Below, one piece after another: positions 51,901-63,509 of a DNA stretch of 64,000 bases (within the stretch, counting starts at the first letter, position 1; every line of letters begins with the position of its first letter). Origin of the DNA: Sitta carolinensis (taxonomy: Eukaryota; Chordata; Aves; Passeriformes; Sittidae); assembly GCA_032173965.1 (NCBI GenBank), contig CM063284.1:114426410-114490409 (forward strand). Direction: 5' to 3'. A program made the translations under genes and the position numbers. The notes beneath the pieces were generated by a model. The model had not been told where the DNA came from. It saw nothing but the letters and a program-made list of their open reading frames with translations, and ran no database searches.

Positions 51901-54900
51901 TCCAGTGATCAAGAAATTACACTCCTCTAGCAACTCAGCTATAGAATGCAAGTAGCATAAATGATTTTGGCTTCAATTTGCTCTGTTCGGGATTCTCCCA
52001 AACACGGTAACCATTAATTGCTGTTTATTTTTGTATAACATGACAAATGTGTGAATTCTTCCAGCTTCTGCATCTGATGCCTTGGCTTTCTCCATGCAAT
52101 ATATAGCTCTTAAATGGAGAGGGAGAGTAACAGAACTGTGCTGCCCTGCAGTCCTCTGATGAATGTGATGTTGCCATATTTGAGGCAGAACACGTGGTGT
52201 GGAGACTTGTTCAGGCCCCTCTGCTAGATAGTAACTGAGAGAATATAAAAAAGAGGGAGTTTAACACCAGCAAATGAGCAGAGATGTAGGCATCTAATCA
52301 CTCCAAAGATGGACCCCTCAGACAAAAGATCCATCTATTCATGTTCTGCCTGCAAGTTCCACAGAGATAAGGAAGGAGAACTGCCAAATACAAGGCTTTG
52401 TGAAGAACCAGGTCTAGTGCAGAACAGAAAAAGCAACTACAGATTAAATGAAGTCCAAATCATTCAAACTTTACGTAAAGGTAGAGGTGTAAGCACAGAG
52501 CCTTAGGAGAACAGGAATTGTGTGTCAGTTGCAAACCTGTTTGCTTTGCTTCTTAACAGACAGCAGAAAACCTAGGGTTGGCCTAGCAGATACAAGCAGA
52601 GAAAAAGTGCTTTAAATCTTCCTGCCTTTTTCTGGCTTCTTTTTTCTTTCTTCTCCTGCTTGTATAAAAGAACACTGTTATGTGGAAAATAACCTAGATG
52701 AGCTAATATCACATCTTATGCTGATATTAAATCCTAATTACATCTCTGAACTCTACCAGAGAACAAACATCAAGAAACAAGACTGTGTTAAATCTCAAAC
52801 TTATATGAGGATTATTTCTACAGTGATAGGCTAAACACATATGGAAAAATAAACTACAGAAAAATAGAAAATATCTTACTTATTCCTCCTAATGTCCTAA
52901 AGCCTTCTCGAACATTTTGTGTAAACATAGGAATGATGGGCTAGGAGGGAAAAAAAATAATTAAGAATTTAAGGAAGATAGCACTGTCTAAAAAACTTCT
53001 ACCTCACTTAAACTCAACAAGCAAACTAATTTCAGAAGTGTTTCTCAGACAAGGATATAGAGAGAACAAAACAAGAATTCTGAGGTTCTTCTATGACCTT
53101 CTGCCATGAGGTTTCAAACTGGAGAATACCACAAGATTTCAGTGAGTCACTGTTTCAGCAAGTCTATTTTCTTAGAGCAGTCCAGAATTTTGGAACCTAT
53201 GGAGTATTTAGGTGTCACTCCCCCCATCTAGCAGTGTTTGCACAGTTGTGACTTAAGTGCTTAAACCTCTTACCTAATTTGTAGTTATGCTCAAAGGGAA
53301 GGATTCACAGGATTGGGACACTAAACTCGTCTGATTCCTCTCTGCTATGCTGATGGTATTGCTTCACACTTGATGTGTCATATTCAATACATGTCCATGA
53401 CTTACTTCTGATGAGTACTTGGAATGGTGTTGAATATTTCAAGTTTTTATTGCTGTTTTTAAAATTGCAAACAGCTGTCAAGATTTACAAGAACTGTGAA
53501 GGGGTCAGCTACTGTATAAAGTTTTTCAATATCATTTTATATTATGTGTCCACTGTAATCAGCATTATTAGAAATACAGAACTCTTCATGGGATTTTCAT
53601 GAATTCAAATTCTTTTAAACTTTTTAAAGATAAGGACAGAGATGAGCTAGCACACATAACTTTTCAGACATGCATCAAGCTCGGGATTTTTTGAGAGGAA
53701 AAAATGTCTGCCAATAATTACAGAGAATAAAAAGAAGTGCAGTTGCCTAAACTGAATGCATACAAATATCTTTATTCTAGGACAATCTTATTTGGAACAT
53801 CTTACTTTTGACATAGAGGTAGAAATTTTTGTTTATATGACAGAAATTCTGGCAAAAAGCTGCTGAAGTAAGACAACTTTAACAAGTTGAATTCCCAGTT
53901 TTAGACACATTTTTCTGATGTTTCAGACACATTCTTCTTTCCATGAGGAGTTCTGCTTATGATTCAAGGTGACTAAGCAGTTCACCTTTAATCTAAATAA
54001 AGATGTTTTTCCCACTTTCAGCCTGCCTCTGACACTTTCCATTTTACTGCATGTCTCTGGTTTTCTTAGGGGGGATGAAGCTACAATTCCCTTGTGAGTG
54101 CATAAAGGGAACTAAACACACATCCAATAAAATAAATGCAACTAGTACAATCATAGTTGAATCTCAAGTATGACCTTTCACATACTATTACAATATATTA
54201 GTAAAATCTAAACCTGTTGAAAATATCTGTTTAAATAGTGTTATTTTTCTTGTAAGAAAAGTGATGCACACTTGGCTCTTAAAAGTATTCTATTTCTGTA
54301 AAAAATTCAGAGATTTAACTAGTCTGCCTTTGACAGTAACTAAATATAAAATTCCTGGTGTGAGACTTGCTTTTAAATTAGGTATATGCAGACCTATGGA
54401 TATACACACACATCTTCCAAGTACAAATATAGAACGATAGGGACTCTGAAATGATTACTAAAATAGTTACAATTCAAATATATCACACACTGTTGTACCT
54501 TAACAGTTGGTCCCCTATGAATAACAACCTGCCTGCTGACCAAGCCCAAGACTGTACATTAGAACTGAAGAGTTCACACCAGTGACCAGCCCTGGACATC
54601 CCTCATTACCATAAAATGCCAATACAGTATGAAGTGCCAATGAGTCTATACCCTGCTGAGCCACACCACACTTCAGTGACAGAAGAAACAGAAACATTGA
54701 GTTGGATTCCATGATCCTGATGGTTCCTCCCAACTCAGCATACTCTGTGACTCTGATATGTAGGGTTGTTTCCAAAGCACGCTGGTCACAGAGGACTAAG
54801 CCATCACAATACTAACCAGGTATGTGTGAAAGAGCACATGCTTATAAGAAGAAACCATCCTCTATTTCATCTCTTTTTCTTTTCAACTCTGGATTTCCTG

Positions 54901-57900
54901 ACCACACAATTCTTAGCTGACTCTAAAGCCTTCTTATCTATCAAAAACAACGAAAAGAGTCTTGAAACATAGTTGTTAGATCAAGCAGACCATACTCACG
55001 ACAGTGAGAAATCTAACATCAAATATATGATAATCAAAACAGCTTTCTCTGGAAGAAAGTACTAATAACTTAGCTTTCTTTGCTTCTCTTCCATGATGCG
55101 TCATACTTACCACTTTTGCATCAATGGCCACCTGAGCAAAGCCCTTCCGATCACTCCACAAAATCGTATACATTTCATCACTGAAGAGCGCTTCCCGAAC
55201 TCCACCTGGGCAATGGCTAACAGATGGCCCTCTTCCAGAGTCCTGACACAAGCTTCTTTTGGTCCATGGATAACTCCAAATACCTCAAGTAGTATTCTAA
55301 AACCTGGAGGGTAAGATAATATTAATTCAGAAAATGTTAATGTGTACTACCATTGAGTACAGATTCTCAGCACAGAACACTACGGCTCAAACTTAATTGT
55401 CTAATAAGCTGTGGCCCCAAGTCCCCAAGAGGGACTAAAGCATTAAGTCCAACTTACAGATTTTGGTCTGCAAAGCTGAAGATTTAGGAGTTTCAGTGGC
55501 TTTTTCTCATAATAAAGTCAGGTGTTATTCCACAGTCAAGGCTAAACTGAAAAAGGACTATCAAGCACTCTGTGATATTTTTCATGTGTCCCTTTTGAGG
55601 AGTTGTTTGACTCAAGGACACTGGCTCCTTGCACAAGCTCTGCTGTTCAAACACAGCACAGTCCAAACACAGAGCAACAAGAGGCGATACCAGGAAATTG
55701 TTGTGGTTCTGTTTTGTGAACTTCAGCAAAGACCAGTAGTGCGCAAAATGGATAATGGCAAAGAAAATGCATCATTCTCTGCATTAGGGATCACTGCAGC
55801 AATTGACTCTGGTTCAGTCTGTGAGTACTTGGATGGCATTTCATAAAGAGAGGCATCTGGTAAGCCTCAATTGGGTACACTCGCCTTCTATCAATATTGT
55901 AATTGAAATTTTTGACCTAAGGTTACATCAACTCCTCATATCATTTTGAATTTGACATATCACTCAGACTGTACTCTTCAAGAAACAGCAGAACATCAAA
56001 AATTTGCTACAAGCATCAAAAGGAACACATCTGATCAGACAACAAGCCTATTGTTAAAGGACATAACTACCAGACCTCTGTTTGCAGAAAATAAGTCCCA
56101 TTCAGTTGGTTCAATAGATTTTAAATTTATACAGTATTTATGAGTAGTGCATACTAAAATATTAACTTTGGACAACTGAGCAGTAAGGGAAACATTACTT
56201 CTCTTTCTTGAAGTTTCCCACTGAAGCAAACAACCTTATCAGCCATAGACAAGGACAAAGAACTGATCTAGCTGAGTTTGCCTCTTAATAACAAATGAAT
56301 AGCTGTGACTATAAACACACATCTGCTACATACACACACATGCTAAAGGAGAGCCCAAACAAAGTTAAGACAGAGGTTTGTCTTCTCTTACAGCTTGCAT
56401 AAACTAAGGGCTTGGGGAAAAAGGCATAACATATTATTACGTTATTCTTAACTAAACTCTGATCTCTAACTAGTCTTTGTAGTTGTTGTGAGTATAATTA
56501 CTCCCGACTCATCTCTATACCCAAGCAGGATCTGTCCATACACAGGGCAACAGAACACGAGCTGCATTACACCTGTCACACAGGTGCCTGCTGTGCGTGC
56601 CTCACACACTGCTGATGACACTCAGTCTTCATCTAGTAGCATTTGCATAGAAGAACACCTGAAATAGAATTTGCCTAATTGAAATTCATTTCTTTCAGGT
56701 GTTTTTTGTGAGATTTTCAATAGCTGATTTTTACAATGCTTGACATTCCCAAACTAATTAAAGCTCTCTAAAATGTACCTGTTGTTAAAAAGCTGCCTGT
56801 TTCCAAGTCCTTTCTGTCAGTGAGCTCAGAAGACAGACAAAACAATGATGAAAAGGCTTGAGATGAGCAGGAAAAGAGACTCCAAGGAAGCAAAGACTGT
56901 GACAACATTGTTCCTTTCTACACTGGATACACTGAGGAAGGGGTGATGGGGAGAGTATCTGTGACAAAGCAACACCATGAGTCTGTCCAGTTCATTTATC
57001 AGTAAAAAAATGACAGAATGCTGACAGAATACATTCAAAAAATGTACTACAGAATAGTTGTCCATGGAGGTTTCAAGTCTTCACAAAATTTCTCAGCTGT
57101 ATTTCATCCCTTGTCTTTCTGTATCAACTTTACATTCTAAGCTGTACTTCACAGCCTTGCCAGCAGGTCACATATAACTATTGATATCTCTGCTTCAGTA
57201 CCAAAGAAGAACATGACTCTCTTAAAGCAGCTGAGAGACAGAATCTGACATAGTGGCCCTGAAAGGACAGACAGCCAGGCTACCAGTGTCCAAGACAAAG
57301 GTCACCACAAAATTAGAAGATACAGTGGGGTAGTACTAGGTAGCACTGCATGAAAGAGACTAAGAATCCGCTTCTTCCATTTTAGACAACAAAACAACTC
57401 TCAAAATTATCTAAACACAAATTTTCAGCCATTCAGAACATGTTCTTCCAGACACTAAGAAGTTCAAACTTCATTTTATTCCACAGTTCAACCTGAACTC
57501 TTCCCTTTGCCCCAACAAACTCTTCTCCTATTTTCCACATGACTGTGTTAGCAGAAATGCTTGAAAATCCTTTGGAGACTATCCAGTAGTGCAAGTAATA
57601 GTGCTCTCAACTTGTGCACTATGTTCATTTCTCTATCTTGGCCCCGGTGACTGTAACATCAGGGCTGTTAGCTACCAGGTAGCAGGATGAGAAGGATGTC
57701 ATCATTTTCCCATGGTTGACCTTTAGGACCCCAGACAGAGAGGAACCATTTAGACCATTGAATCTAACCTTCCACAGGTGTAGGTAATCACACATATATA
57801 TATGCAGAGCATATAGCCCACAAGACACTGCAACACCTTGTGCATGTAACGGACAAGAAGCCAAAGCTCCCTTCCTGGGGAACATTACAGGAAAGAGACT

Positions 57901-60900
57901 ATTTTAGTTATTTTAAAATAGCAGGCAACCTTTTAAAGAGGACTCCCAGATGACTTTAGGAAGCAAAAACTGCCCATACTATAGCAGAGGATGATGGAGA
58001 AGAACACAAGTGAAATCTCAGTCCTCTCTAAATGCTTTGGGATAAGGCTTTCTCCTAAACTTAGAGAAGTCAATGTATTTCTGAGCACTACACAGCTAAG
58101 AGTCTAGAGGAACCAGAAACCAGGAATATTTGGGTTTTTTTCCCTGTGGCAAACCTCTAGATATAAAAGAAGGAAAAAATAATTCACATGACGGTTATCA
58201 CATATCCTTCTCCTCCAAAATGCAAGAAAAGAATACTTAATACTGACACAATTCTGACACATCCATGTGTGTCTAACAGACTCCCCAAAAGCACCACCAC
58301 CCTTCCCATTTCCCCTGCATTGTGCCTAATAACTTTTGGCTAAAACATGTTCTGAAAAGGCACCCAATTTAATCTGAACACTTAATCAAGATCAGACAGC
58401 TTTAGTATTAGGATAAAATTATGAAGTCTTTCTGGTTTGATTCACAAGAGAAGCAGCATCTACCTGAGTCGCCAGTCATAGATTACTGTGCTTATTTTGA
58501 AACAATCCGCAACATTTTCTGGGCTCTTTGTACTTGTCTCCCTGAACAGCCTTAATTCCTTCACAGAACCATGTAGATTAGAAGGAAGCTCTGGAGGTCA
58601 TCTAGTCCAGCCTCCCACTCAAAGCGGGTTCAACTAGATCAGGCTATTCAGAGCCTCACCCAGAGGAGTTTTGAAAGTGCAGGGATGGAGATTCCCCAAC
58701 TTGCCTAAGCGATATGTTCAGGTGTCTGATCACTCTCATGGTAAAATACCTTTCCACATGTCTAATCAAAATTTCCTGTGTTGCAACTTGTCGCTGTTAC
58801 TTCTCAATCTATCCCTGTGCACCTGCGAGAAGAGTCTGACTCCCTCTTCTCCCCGCCCTCCCACTAGGTCACTGAAGACAGTAATAGTATCTTTCCTCAC
58901 CCTTATCTGGTACAGATCCAGGTCTCTCAACCTCCCCGTGTACACTGTGTGCTCCAGACCCCCATTATCCACTGAACATGCTCCAGTGTGTCAGTGTACC
59001 TTGTACCAGGGAGTTCAAAACTGGACACCATATCACAGGATGAGCTTACACAGGTGCCATGCCAAAGGGAAAAACCTCTTCACTCAACTCAGTGGCTGCA
59101 TGCATGCTAAAATAAGCTCACTGTGCAGTTCATCTTTGCTATAAGGACAAACGCTGCCAACTCACATTCAACTTCCTGTCCACTAGAATTTTAAGTCCTT
59201 TCCTGCAAAGCCACTTTTTATCCATTGTACTGTTGCACAGAACTGCTCCATCCCAGATGCACAGCTCTACATTTGCTTTTGTTGAACTTCTGAATATTTC
59301 TGCCAGTTGAATTCTATGAAGTCACTCTGAGAACAAGCTTTTAATGCCCAGTACCATCAATATCTCCCCCAGTTTGGTATCATCAGTGAATTTCCTGTGC
59401 ATGCTCCAGCTCCTCATCCAGGGGTACTACAAAAACACTAAGTAACAGTAGTCTCGCTATCAATCCCTGAGGAATGCCTGTAGCTGTTAGCTAGATGTTG
59501 TACTGCTGAAACCAGTTCTTTAAGATCAGCCATTCAGCAGGATGTTTTCTGCAATGCTACTGAATGATATTTAAGGGACTCACAAGTATACTCACACTTA
59601 AAGCTTTATTTTAAAGCAGAAAAGTAGTAAAACAATGCCCCATTTTAAAAACAACTGTGCCTATATAGCTACAATATGAAGCCAAAAATGCATCATGAAG
59701 TAAGTTATATTAGTCATCTATATTCGAAAGATTTGATAACCACTGACAAATTAATTTGCTGGCAAAAGCAGTTGTAGAGGCAAAGTCATACTGTGATCAG
59801 TAAGAAAAAGTTCTTTTCAGGGACTAAGGCTGAAATAAGTCTATACCAACAAAAAGACAGTTTTGTTAATGTGAGTTCGTTTCACTAGAAGCACCAGTAC
59901 ACTACAGAATGCGCCCTGTAATTCATTTTGTGAATTGACAGGCCTTTAATCACAAACCAAATTTGGGAAAGAAAGTGGGTATTTCACACAGACAAAAAAT
60001 AAACACTTCACATAATTAATTTCACCAATTGGTAGAGTATTTCACTAGGCTGTCCAGCGAAATCTTCCCCTAAACCTATTTGTCATTTTCTACCTGTTTT
60101 ACACAAGCATGTTGAACATTTCTCTAGCTTTCCTCCCAAAATAGATTCCACCTGAAACACTCTTCCTGGGGACAGGCTCCACTGCCCGCCATCCTCAACT
60201 GGATAAGAGCTGGGTGGGATATGAAAATACACTGTCTCTCAAGATATTGAGAGAATGACGTAAGTATTCTTAACTTATAGGGCATTTGTTCCAAATTAGT
60301 AGTAGTAATTCTTAATCAGTTCACACTACTCATTCTGCCTATATTAGTGAAAAAGAAACATCTTATTGAAATCTTTGATAATGATTAATACAGAGAACAC
60401 TGCTTCTCCTACGATCTCCTTCTCTTTATTTCTAAACACCCTAGAGTCACTGGAAGGTGTTGCCCAGACAGGACTGTGTTCCATCCTTGCATGGGCTAGG
60501 CTCATTCTTGTTTGTAAAGAACATGCCCTATTTCAAAGCTTTCACTAAACTTGTCTGGATGTCTTCTGAAAGCTGTGTTCCTGCACATGTATGTATGACA
60601 GTATGATTTTTATTAATTACACGATTAAAAAAATAAAATAAGAATTCCAAAACTGCTTGTTCATAATGAAGTATGTTACCTGGTAATCTAAAGACAAAAT
60701 GATCAGCTACTACGCTGCAGCGCCTCTTCTTTATTATATGAAGTCTAGCTGAGAAATAGATATAGTCAACAGGAGTAGCTCCATGATAAAACACAACAAG
60801 TCCTGGTCCTTGAGGAATATTTTCGACACCATGAAGCTCATAACCTGTTAGGAGATAAAAATGTAGCATATGTTAAATTTTTATACAATTCTATCCCAAA

Positions 60901-63506
60901 GAAACTGACTTGCAGCAAGCTAGCAAATTGAAAACATGGATTGAGAAGTGGTGAGATTAAAGTGACCAATAATAAGCAAAGAGGTAACTTGAAGCAACTG
61001 CAGGAAACACAAGTTGCTTCACAGTGAATACAAGTTTCGTTTAAGGCACCACACTTTGAGAAAGAGAAAAAAAACCCCAACATTAAAAGGAAACATCCAA
61101 TCTCACTATCTCAAACTGTATAATTTATCCTTATTTTTCCAGTTCACTGTTTTCAAGGCTGCAAAGTCCTCTGAATCAATCATTCAAGAGAAACCAAAAT
61201 ATGGATTGGGATGGTGAAACAACTATTCCAAGCTACCTTGCAAAGTTCATTGTCATCAGTGACTCTTTCAGAATATTTGACATTACAGCACCCATTTTCA
61301 TGTCTCCTTTTACTCCAGGATAATGAAGCATTATCTTTGCTACTTCTCTCCAAGTTATACCAGTTCCAGCGTTACATCACTACATACTATAAACTATTCT
61401 AGTTAGGACTATATATGCCTAGTTGAAAAATACATTTACACACAAGCTTCTTCCTGACATCACATTTCTATTCAAGTTACAGTGCAGAATATGTTTAATT
61501 AACATAAAATGTCAAAATGCATTAATATAGAACATATTCATTTAACACTTAGTAGTACTGTTACAGTGTGTTTTTTAAAATAAAATAAAACAAGCAAAAA
61601 GAAAACACCCAAAAAAAACCCTCCTCAACCAAATCCTGTCACTTCTTCAAAAGTTAATCAGGTCTGCAATTCCTATCCATTAATTTAATTCTGAAGGTAT
61701 TCCTGGCTCTTCTCCCTCTATTTTACTTTGTTTATCTGTGAAGCTGCAACACATTGCAAGAGTATCATCTGTCCCATCCCAAGGGACCACTAACTGTGCT
61801 CCATGACGGTCAACTAACACACATGGCATTGACATAATACATGTAAACTGACAGGTATCAATCACCAGGTTTGGGTTTTGTTGGGGGTTTTTAATGCTGT
61901 TAGATTTCAGGATGCAAAGTTCTTCTTATGACATTCTGATGAATCAAGTGGGCAAAAAAATAACTGGAAAACATTTCATTCTTTAGCAAGACAAGTGCAT
62001 AGATAAGAGGGAAGCAGCTGGCAGGCCAGAAAAAAGTCACAGCTGTCAATGAGGGACCAGATAAGAATATTCTTGCACAAATACAATGTCAGACCTTATA
62101 AAAAGAAAAAGTTGCTAAGGATTAAAAGAGCCAAGGCCTTTAGAAATAATTTTCTTGTGAAAAAAAAGTAAATAGCTTTTCATTGTGAAGTGAGCATTTC
62201 AAGCTCTTTGATATAGCTGTTGATTTTGATGTAGTGTACTTTCTTAGGTTTCAAAGTTACATCTTAGTCTTACAAAGCCTATCTGATACAGCTGCTGCAC
62301 CATCTGGTTATCAATGCCTTGAAAACCCGCTTCCCTTTGACTAGAGAACAAATAGAGATGATTTTCAAGAAGGATTTATTCTTTATGTAAATTGCTCTTA
62401 AGTATCTCTTTCTCCTCTAGCTGCATCCAGACTGAATGGCTCTGAAAGAGACTTATGATTTCCTTAGAGCGAAAAGCCAAATCATTTATTAAAGTCTGTC
62501 ATTATAAAGAAATAATAGCAGAAGGACAAAGAACAGTGCCCTTAGTTTTGACATTCTATTAGAGAAAGTAGTAGTCCAAAATACAAAAAACAAATAGAAA
62601 AAGTAGGGTTCTGTACCAGTATCAGGCTCTGAAGTTAATTTCAAGAAGCAACTAAGTGTTCCTTTTAGCCATCACTTGGCATTTTATGTAAGACTGGTTA
62701 AGTGCAATTAAACTATGCTAACATATGCTGGCTGATATACTAGCTATCAGGGAACTGGCATTTAACTTCCAGTCCTCATATACTGACTCTGAAAAGACAG
62801 TAAATTGATCTAGTTTTTACCACAACACACATTTCAAGCCTTCTTCAAATGAGGAAATCCAAAAATTGTTATAAAAAACAAAAAATGGAAAAAAAGGAAA
62901 TTAAAAAAATTGTGCAAATATTCAACCAGAACAGTGATCTCATTTTATAGCAGCAAAGGAATAAGTGCATAAGACAAAAAACTTACATTCAAAAAAGTCT
63001 CAATGCCTTTTTTTTTTGTTTCAAGCACCACTGACAGTCAGTCATAAAACCGAAAAAAATGCTGACCTTAATTAGTATGCACCAGCAGCAATGACCAAGC
63101 ATATATGGATAATCTTGAAAGCTAAAAAAGGAATAAGAGCTTCAGAAGATTTTTAATGAAAGGTCAGATCTCACTTACCATGCCATATTCTTCCATGTCC
63201 ATCCCATATGGTCGCCAACATTTCTCTCGCAGCTATCCAAACATCATGAGAATAAGCCTCCTTTATTTCATTTTTCCTTTTATAAATATGAAGCCAGAGA
63301 ATGGAAACGTAGAAGAGGATGACAATAACTCCTGGAAGTACAAAGACTACTACAAGTGGAAAAAGCAACCATAAAATGTAGAATGCGTAACTCAGATAAT
63401 CTCCAATATCCTCCACACCAGTCCATTCTTCCAGAATGTAAGTCAGGCAAGTTAAGTAGGACATAGATGTAGGTCCTGCAGTACAGGATTCATTTCCACC
63501 TGTCAT
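48888..63506 (-). CDS. TMEM68: TMEM68 (DIESL) acyltransferase, six coding exons, with a one-base frame break
   Basis: TMEM68 is an ER-membrane acyltransferase that makes triacylglycerol by a DGAT1/2-independent route (established knowledge). Coding exons on the minus strand are 63506-63179, 60844-60680, 55303-55111, 52940-52880, 51104-50965 and 48992-48888; all have AG acceptors and GT donors in matching phase. They total 992 bases, one short of the 993 needed for a 330-residue protein, close to the roughly 324 of human. Two membrane segments lie at residues about 41-75. The catalytic His falls at residue 130, the same number as I recall for human. The PGG motif is interrupted by a missing base at 55208-55210. 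Uncorrected, translation would stop in the fourth coding exon. The gene faces XKR4 tail to tail. The promoter and any non-coding first exon lie beyond 64000. Confidence 0.95.
48993..50964 (-). other. TMEM68: TMEM68 intron between coding exons 5 and 6
   Basis: Bounded by donor GTAAGA at 50964 and acceptor AG at 48993. No additional exon or recognised repeat is seen within. Confidence 0.85.
50965..51104 (-). CDS. TMEM68: TMEM68 coding exon 5
   Basis: The acceptor TTCACATTAG ends at 51105 and the donor GTAAGA starts at 50964. The exon encodes ILRSLYERIRLPVVPLYGGF, then PVKLRTFIGEPIPYEP and TAEELAAK, the conserved C-terminal acyltransferase segment. Its 140 bases fit phase 1 in and phase 0 out. 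A long polypyrimidine tract on the minus strand lies just upstream of the acceptor. Confidence 0.95.
51105..52879 (-). other. TMEM68: TMEM68 intron between coding exons 4 and 5
   Basis: Bounded by donor GTAAGA at 52879 and acceptor AG at 51105. Besides the polypyrimidine tract next to exon 5 nothing is recognised. Confidence 0.85.
51115..51213 (-). promoter_or_regulatory. TMEM68: Long polypyrimidine tract before TMEM68 exon 5
   Basis: On the plus strand this is nearly pure purine (GGAGAAGGGGAG-like, ending in GAGAGAGAGAGAGA), so the minus-strand pre-mRNA has about 90 bases of C/U directly upstream of the exon 5 acceptor at 51106-51105. It can serve as a strong U2AF/PTB binding tract and also has the mirror-type composition that favours triplex DNA. 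Confidence 0.6.
52880..52940 (-). CDS. TMEM68: TMEM68 coding exon 4 (61 bases)
   Basis: The acceptor TCCCTCCTAG ends at 52941 and the donor GTAAGA starts at 52879. It encodes PIIPMFTQNVREGFRTLGGI plus one base of the next codon, closely matching the family. The exon was found by extending the gene model, as it has no start codon and is too short to stand out alone. Without the base missing in exon 3, this exon would be read in the wrong frame and give a premature TAG just before its end. Confidence 0.93.
52941..55110 (-). other. TMEM68: TMEM68 intron between coding exons 3 and 4
   Basis: Bounded by donor GTAAGT at 55110 and acceptor AG at 52941. It contains a short plus-oriented CR1 end at about 54690-54757. 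Confidence 0.85.
54690..54757 (+). mobile_element. Old CR1 3' end in a TMEM68 intron
   Basis: TTGGATTCCATGATCCTGAT, TTCCTCCCAACTCAGCATAC and CTGTGACTCTGAT follow one another as in a CR1 3' end. The bases before 54690 are too diverged to assign. Confidence 0.75.
55111..55303 (-). CDS. TMEM68: TMEM68 coding exon 3, with a missing base in the PGG motif
   Basis: The acceptor CCCTCCAG ends at 55304 and the donor GTAAGT starts at 55110. The first frame reads FRILLEVFGVIHGPKE and continues to HLLAIA. After one missing base the family sequence resumes as PGGVREALFSDEMYTILW, then GFAQVAIDAKV. The minus-strand text has GCCCAGG where the conserved reading needs GCCCCAGG, so a C is missing (a G in 55208-55210 on the plus strand). 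The exon is 193 bases and phase conservation with the next exon requires 194, which independently supports a missing base. Confidence 0.93.
55304..60679 (-). other. TMEM68: TMEM68 intron between coding exons 2 and 3
   Basis: Bounded by donor GTAACA at 60679 and acceptor AG at 55304. This is the largest intron in the window (about 5.4 kb). It contains an approximately 1 kb CR1 fragment and no recognised extra exon. Confidence 0.85.
58562..59545 (-). mobile_element. Longer, older CR1 fragment in a TMEM68 intron
   Basis: Begins TCACAGAACCATGTAGATTA with GAGGTCATCTAGTCCAGCCT, then continues through CACCTGCGAGAAGAGTCTGA, CAAGCTTTTAATGCCCAGTA and TTTGGTATCATCAGTGAATT, all in CR1 wording. At nearly 1 kb it reaches into the 3' part of the reverse-transcriptase reading frame, which is broken by many stops in this copy. 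It is more diverged than the 39 and 45 kb copies. Confidence 0.85.
60680..60844 (-). CDS. TMEM68: TMEM68 coding exon 2 (catalytic His motif)
   Basis: The acceptor CTAACAG ends at 60845 and the donor GTAACA begins at 60679. The exon starts with GT completing Gly110, then YELHGVENIPQGPG. It carries the acyltransferase motif YHGATPVDY, with the His codon at 60785-60783 (residue 130 by count). VVADHFVF and RLPG close the exon, as in the vertebrate family. The length of 165 bases keeps the phase with both neighbours. Confidence 0.95.
60845..63178 (-). other. TMEM68: TMEM68 intron between coding exons 1 and 2
   Basis: Bounded by donor GTAAGT at 63178 and acceptor AG at 60845. No recognised repeat or exon lies within. 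Confidence 0.85.
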
Positions 63507-63509
63507 CTC
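63179..63509 (-). CDS. TMEM68: TMEM68 coding exon 1 (start codon, membrane segments)
   Basis: The acceptor AG is at 63511-63510. Three untranslated bases (GAG) come next, then ATG at 63506-63504. The start is chosen because the N-terminal length matches the human protein residue for residue. The exon encodes 109 codons plus the first base of Gly110. The hydrophobic stretch at about residues 41-75 (AFYILWLLFPLVVVFVLPG and onward) should hold two membrane helices, followed by the basic stretch HIYKRKN. The conserved end ATIWDGHGRIWHG precedes the GTAAGT donor at 63178. Confidence 0.95.

Noticed and set aside
58671..59144. Open frame of 157 codons, the second longest in the window
   Set aside because: It lies antisense within the CR1 fragment and reads repeat sequence, not a host gene.
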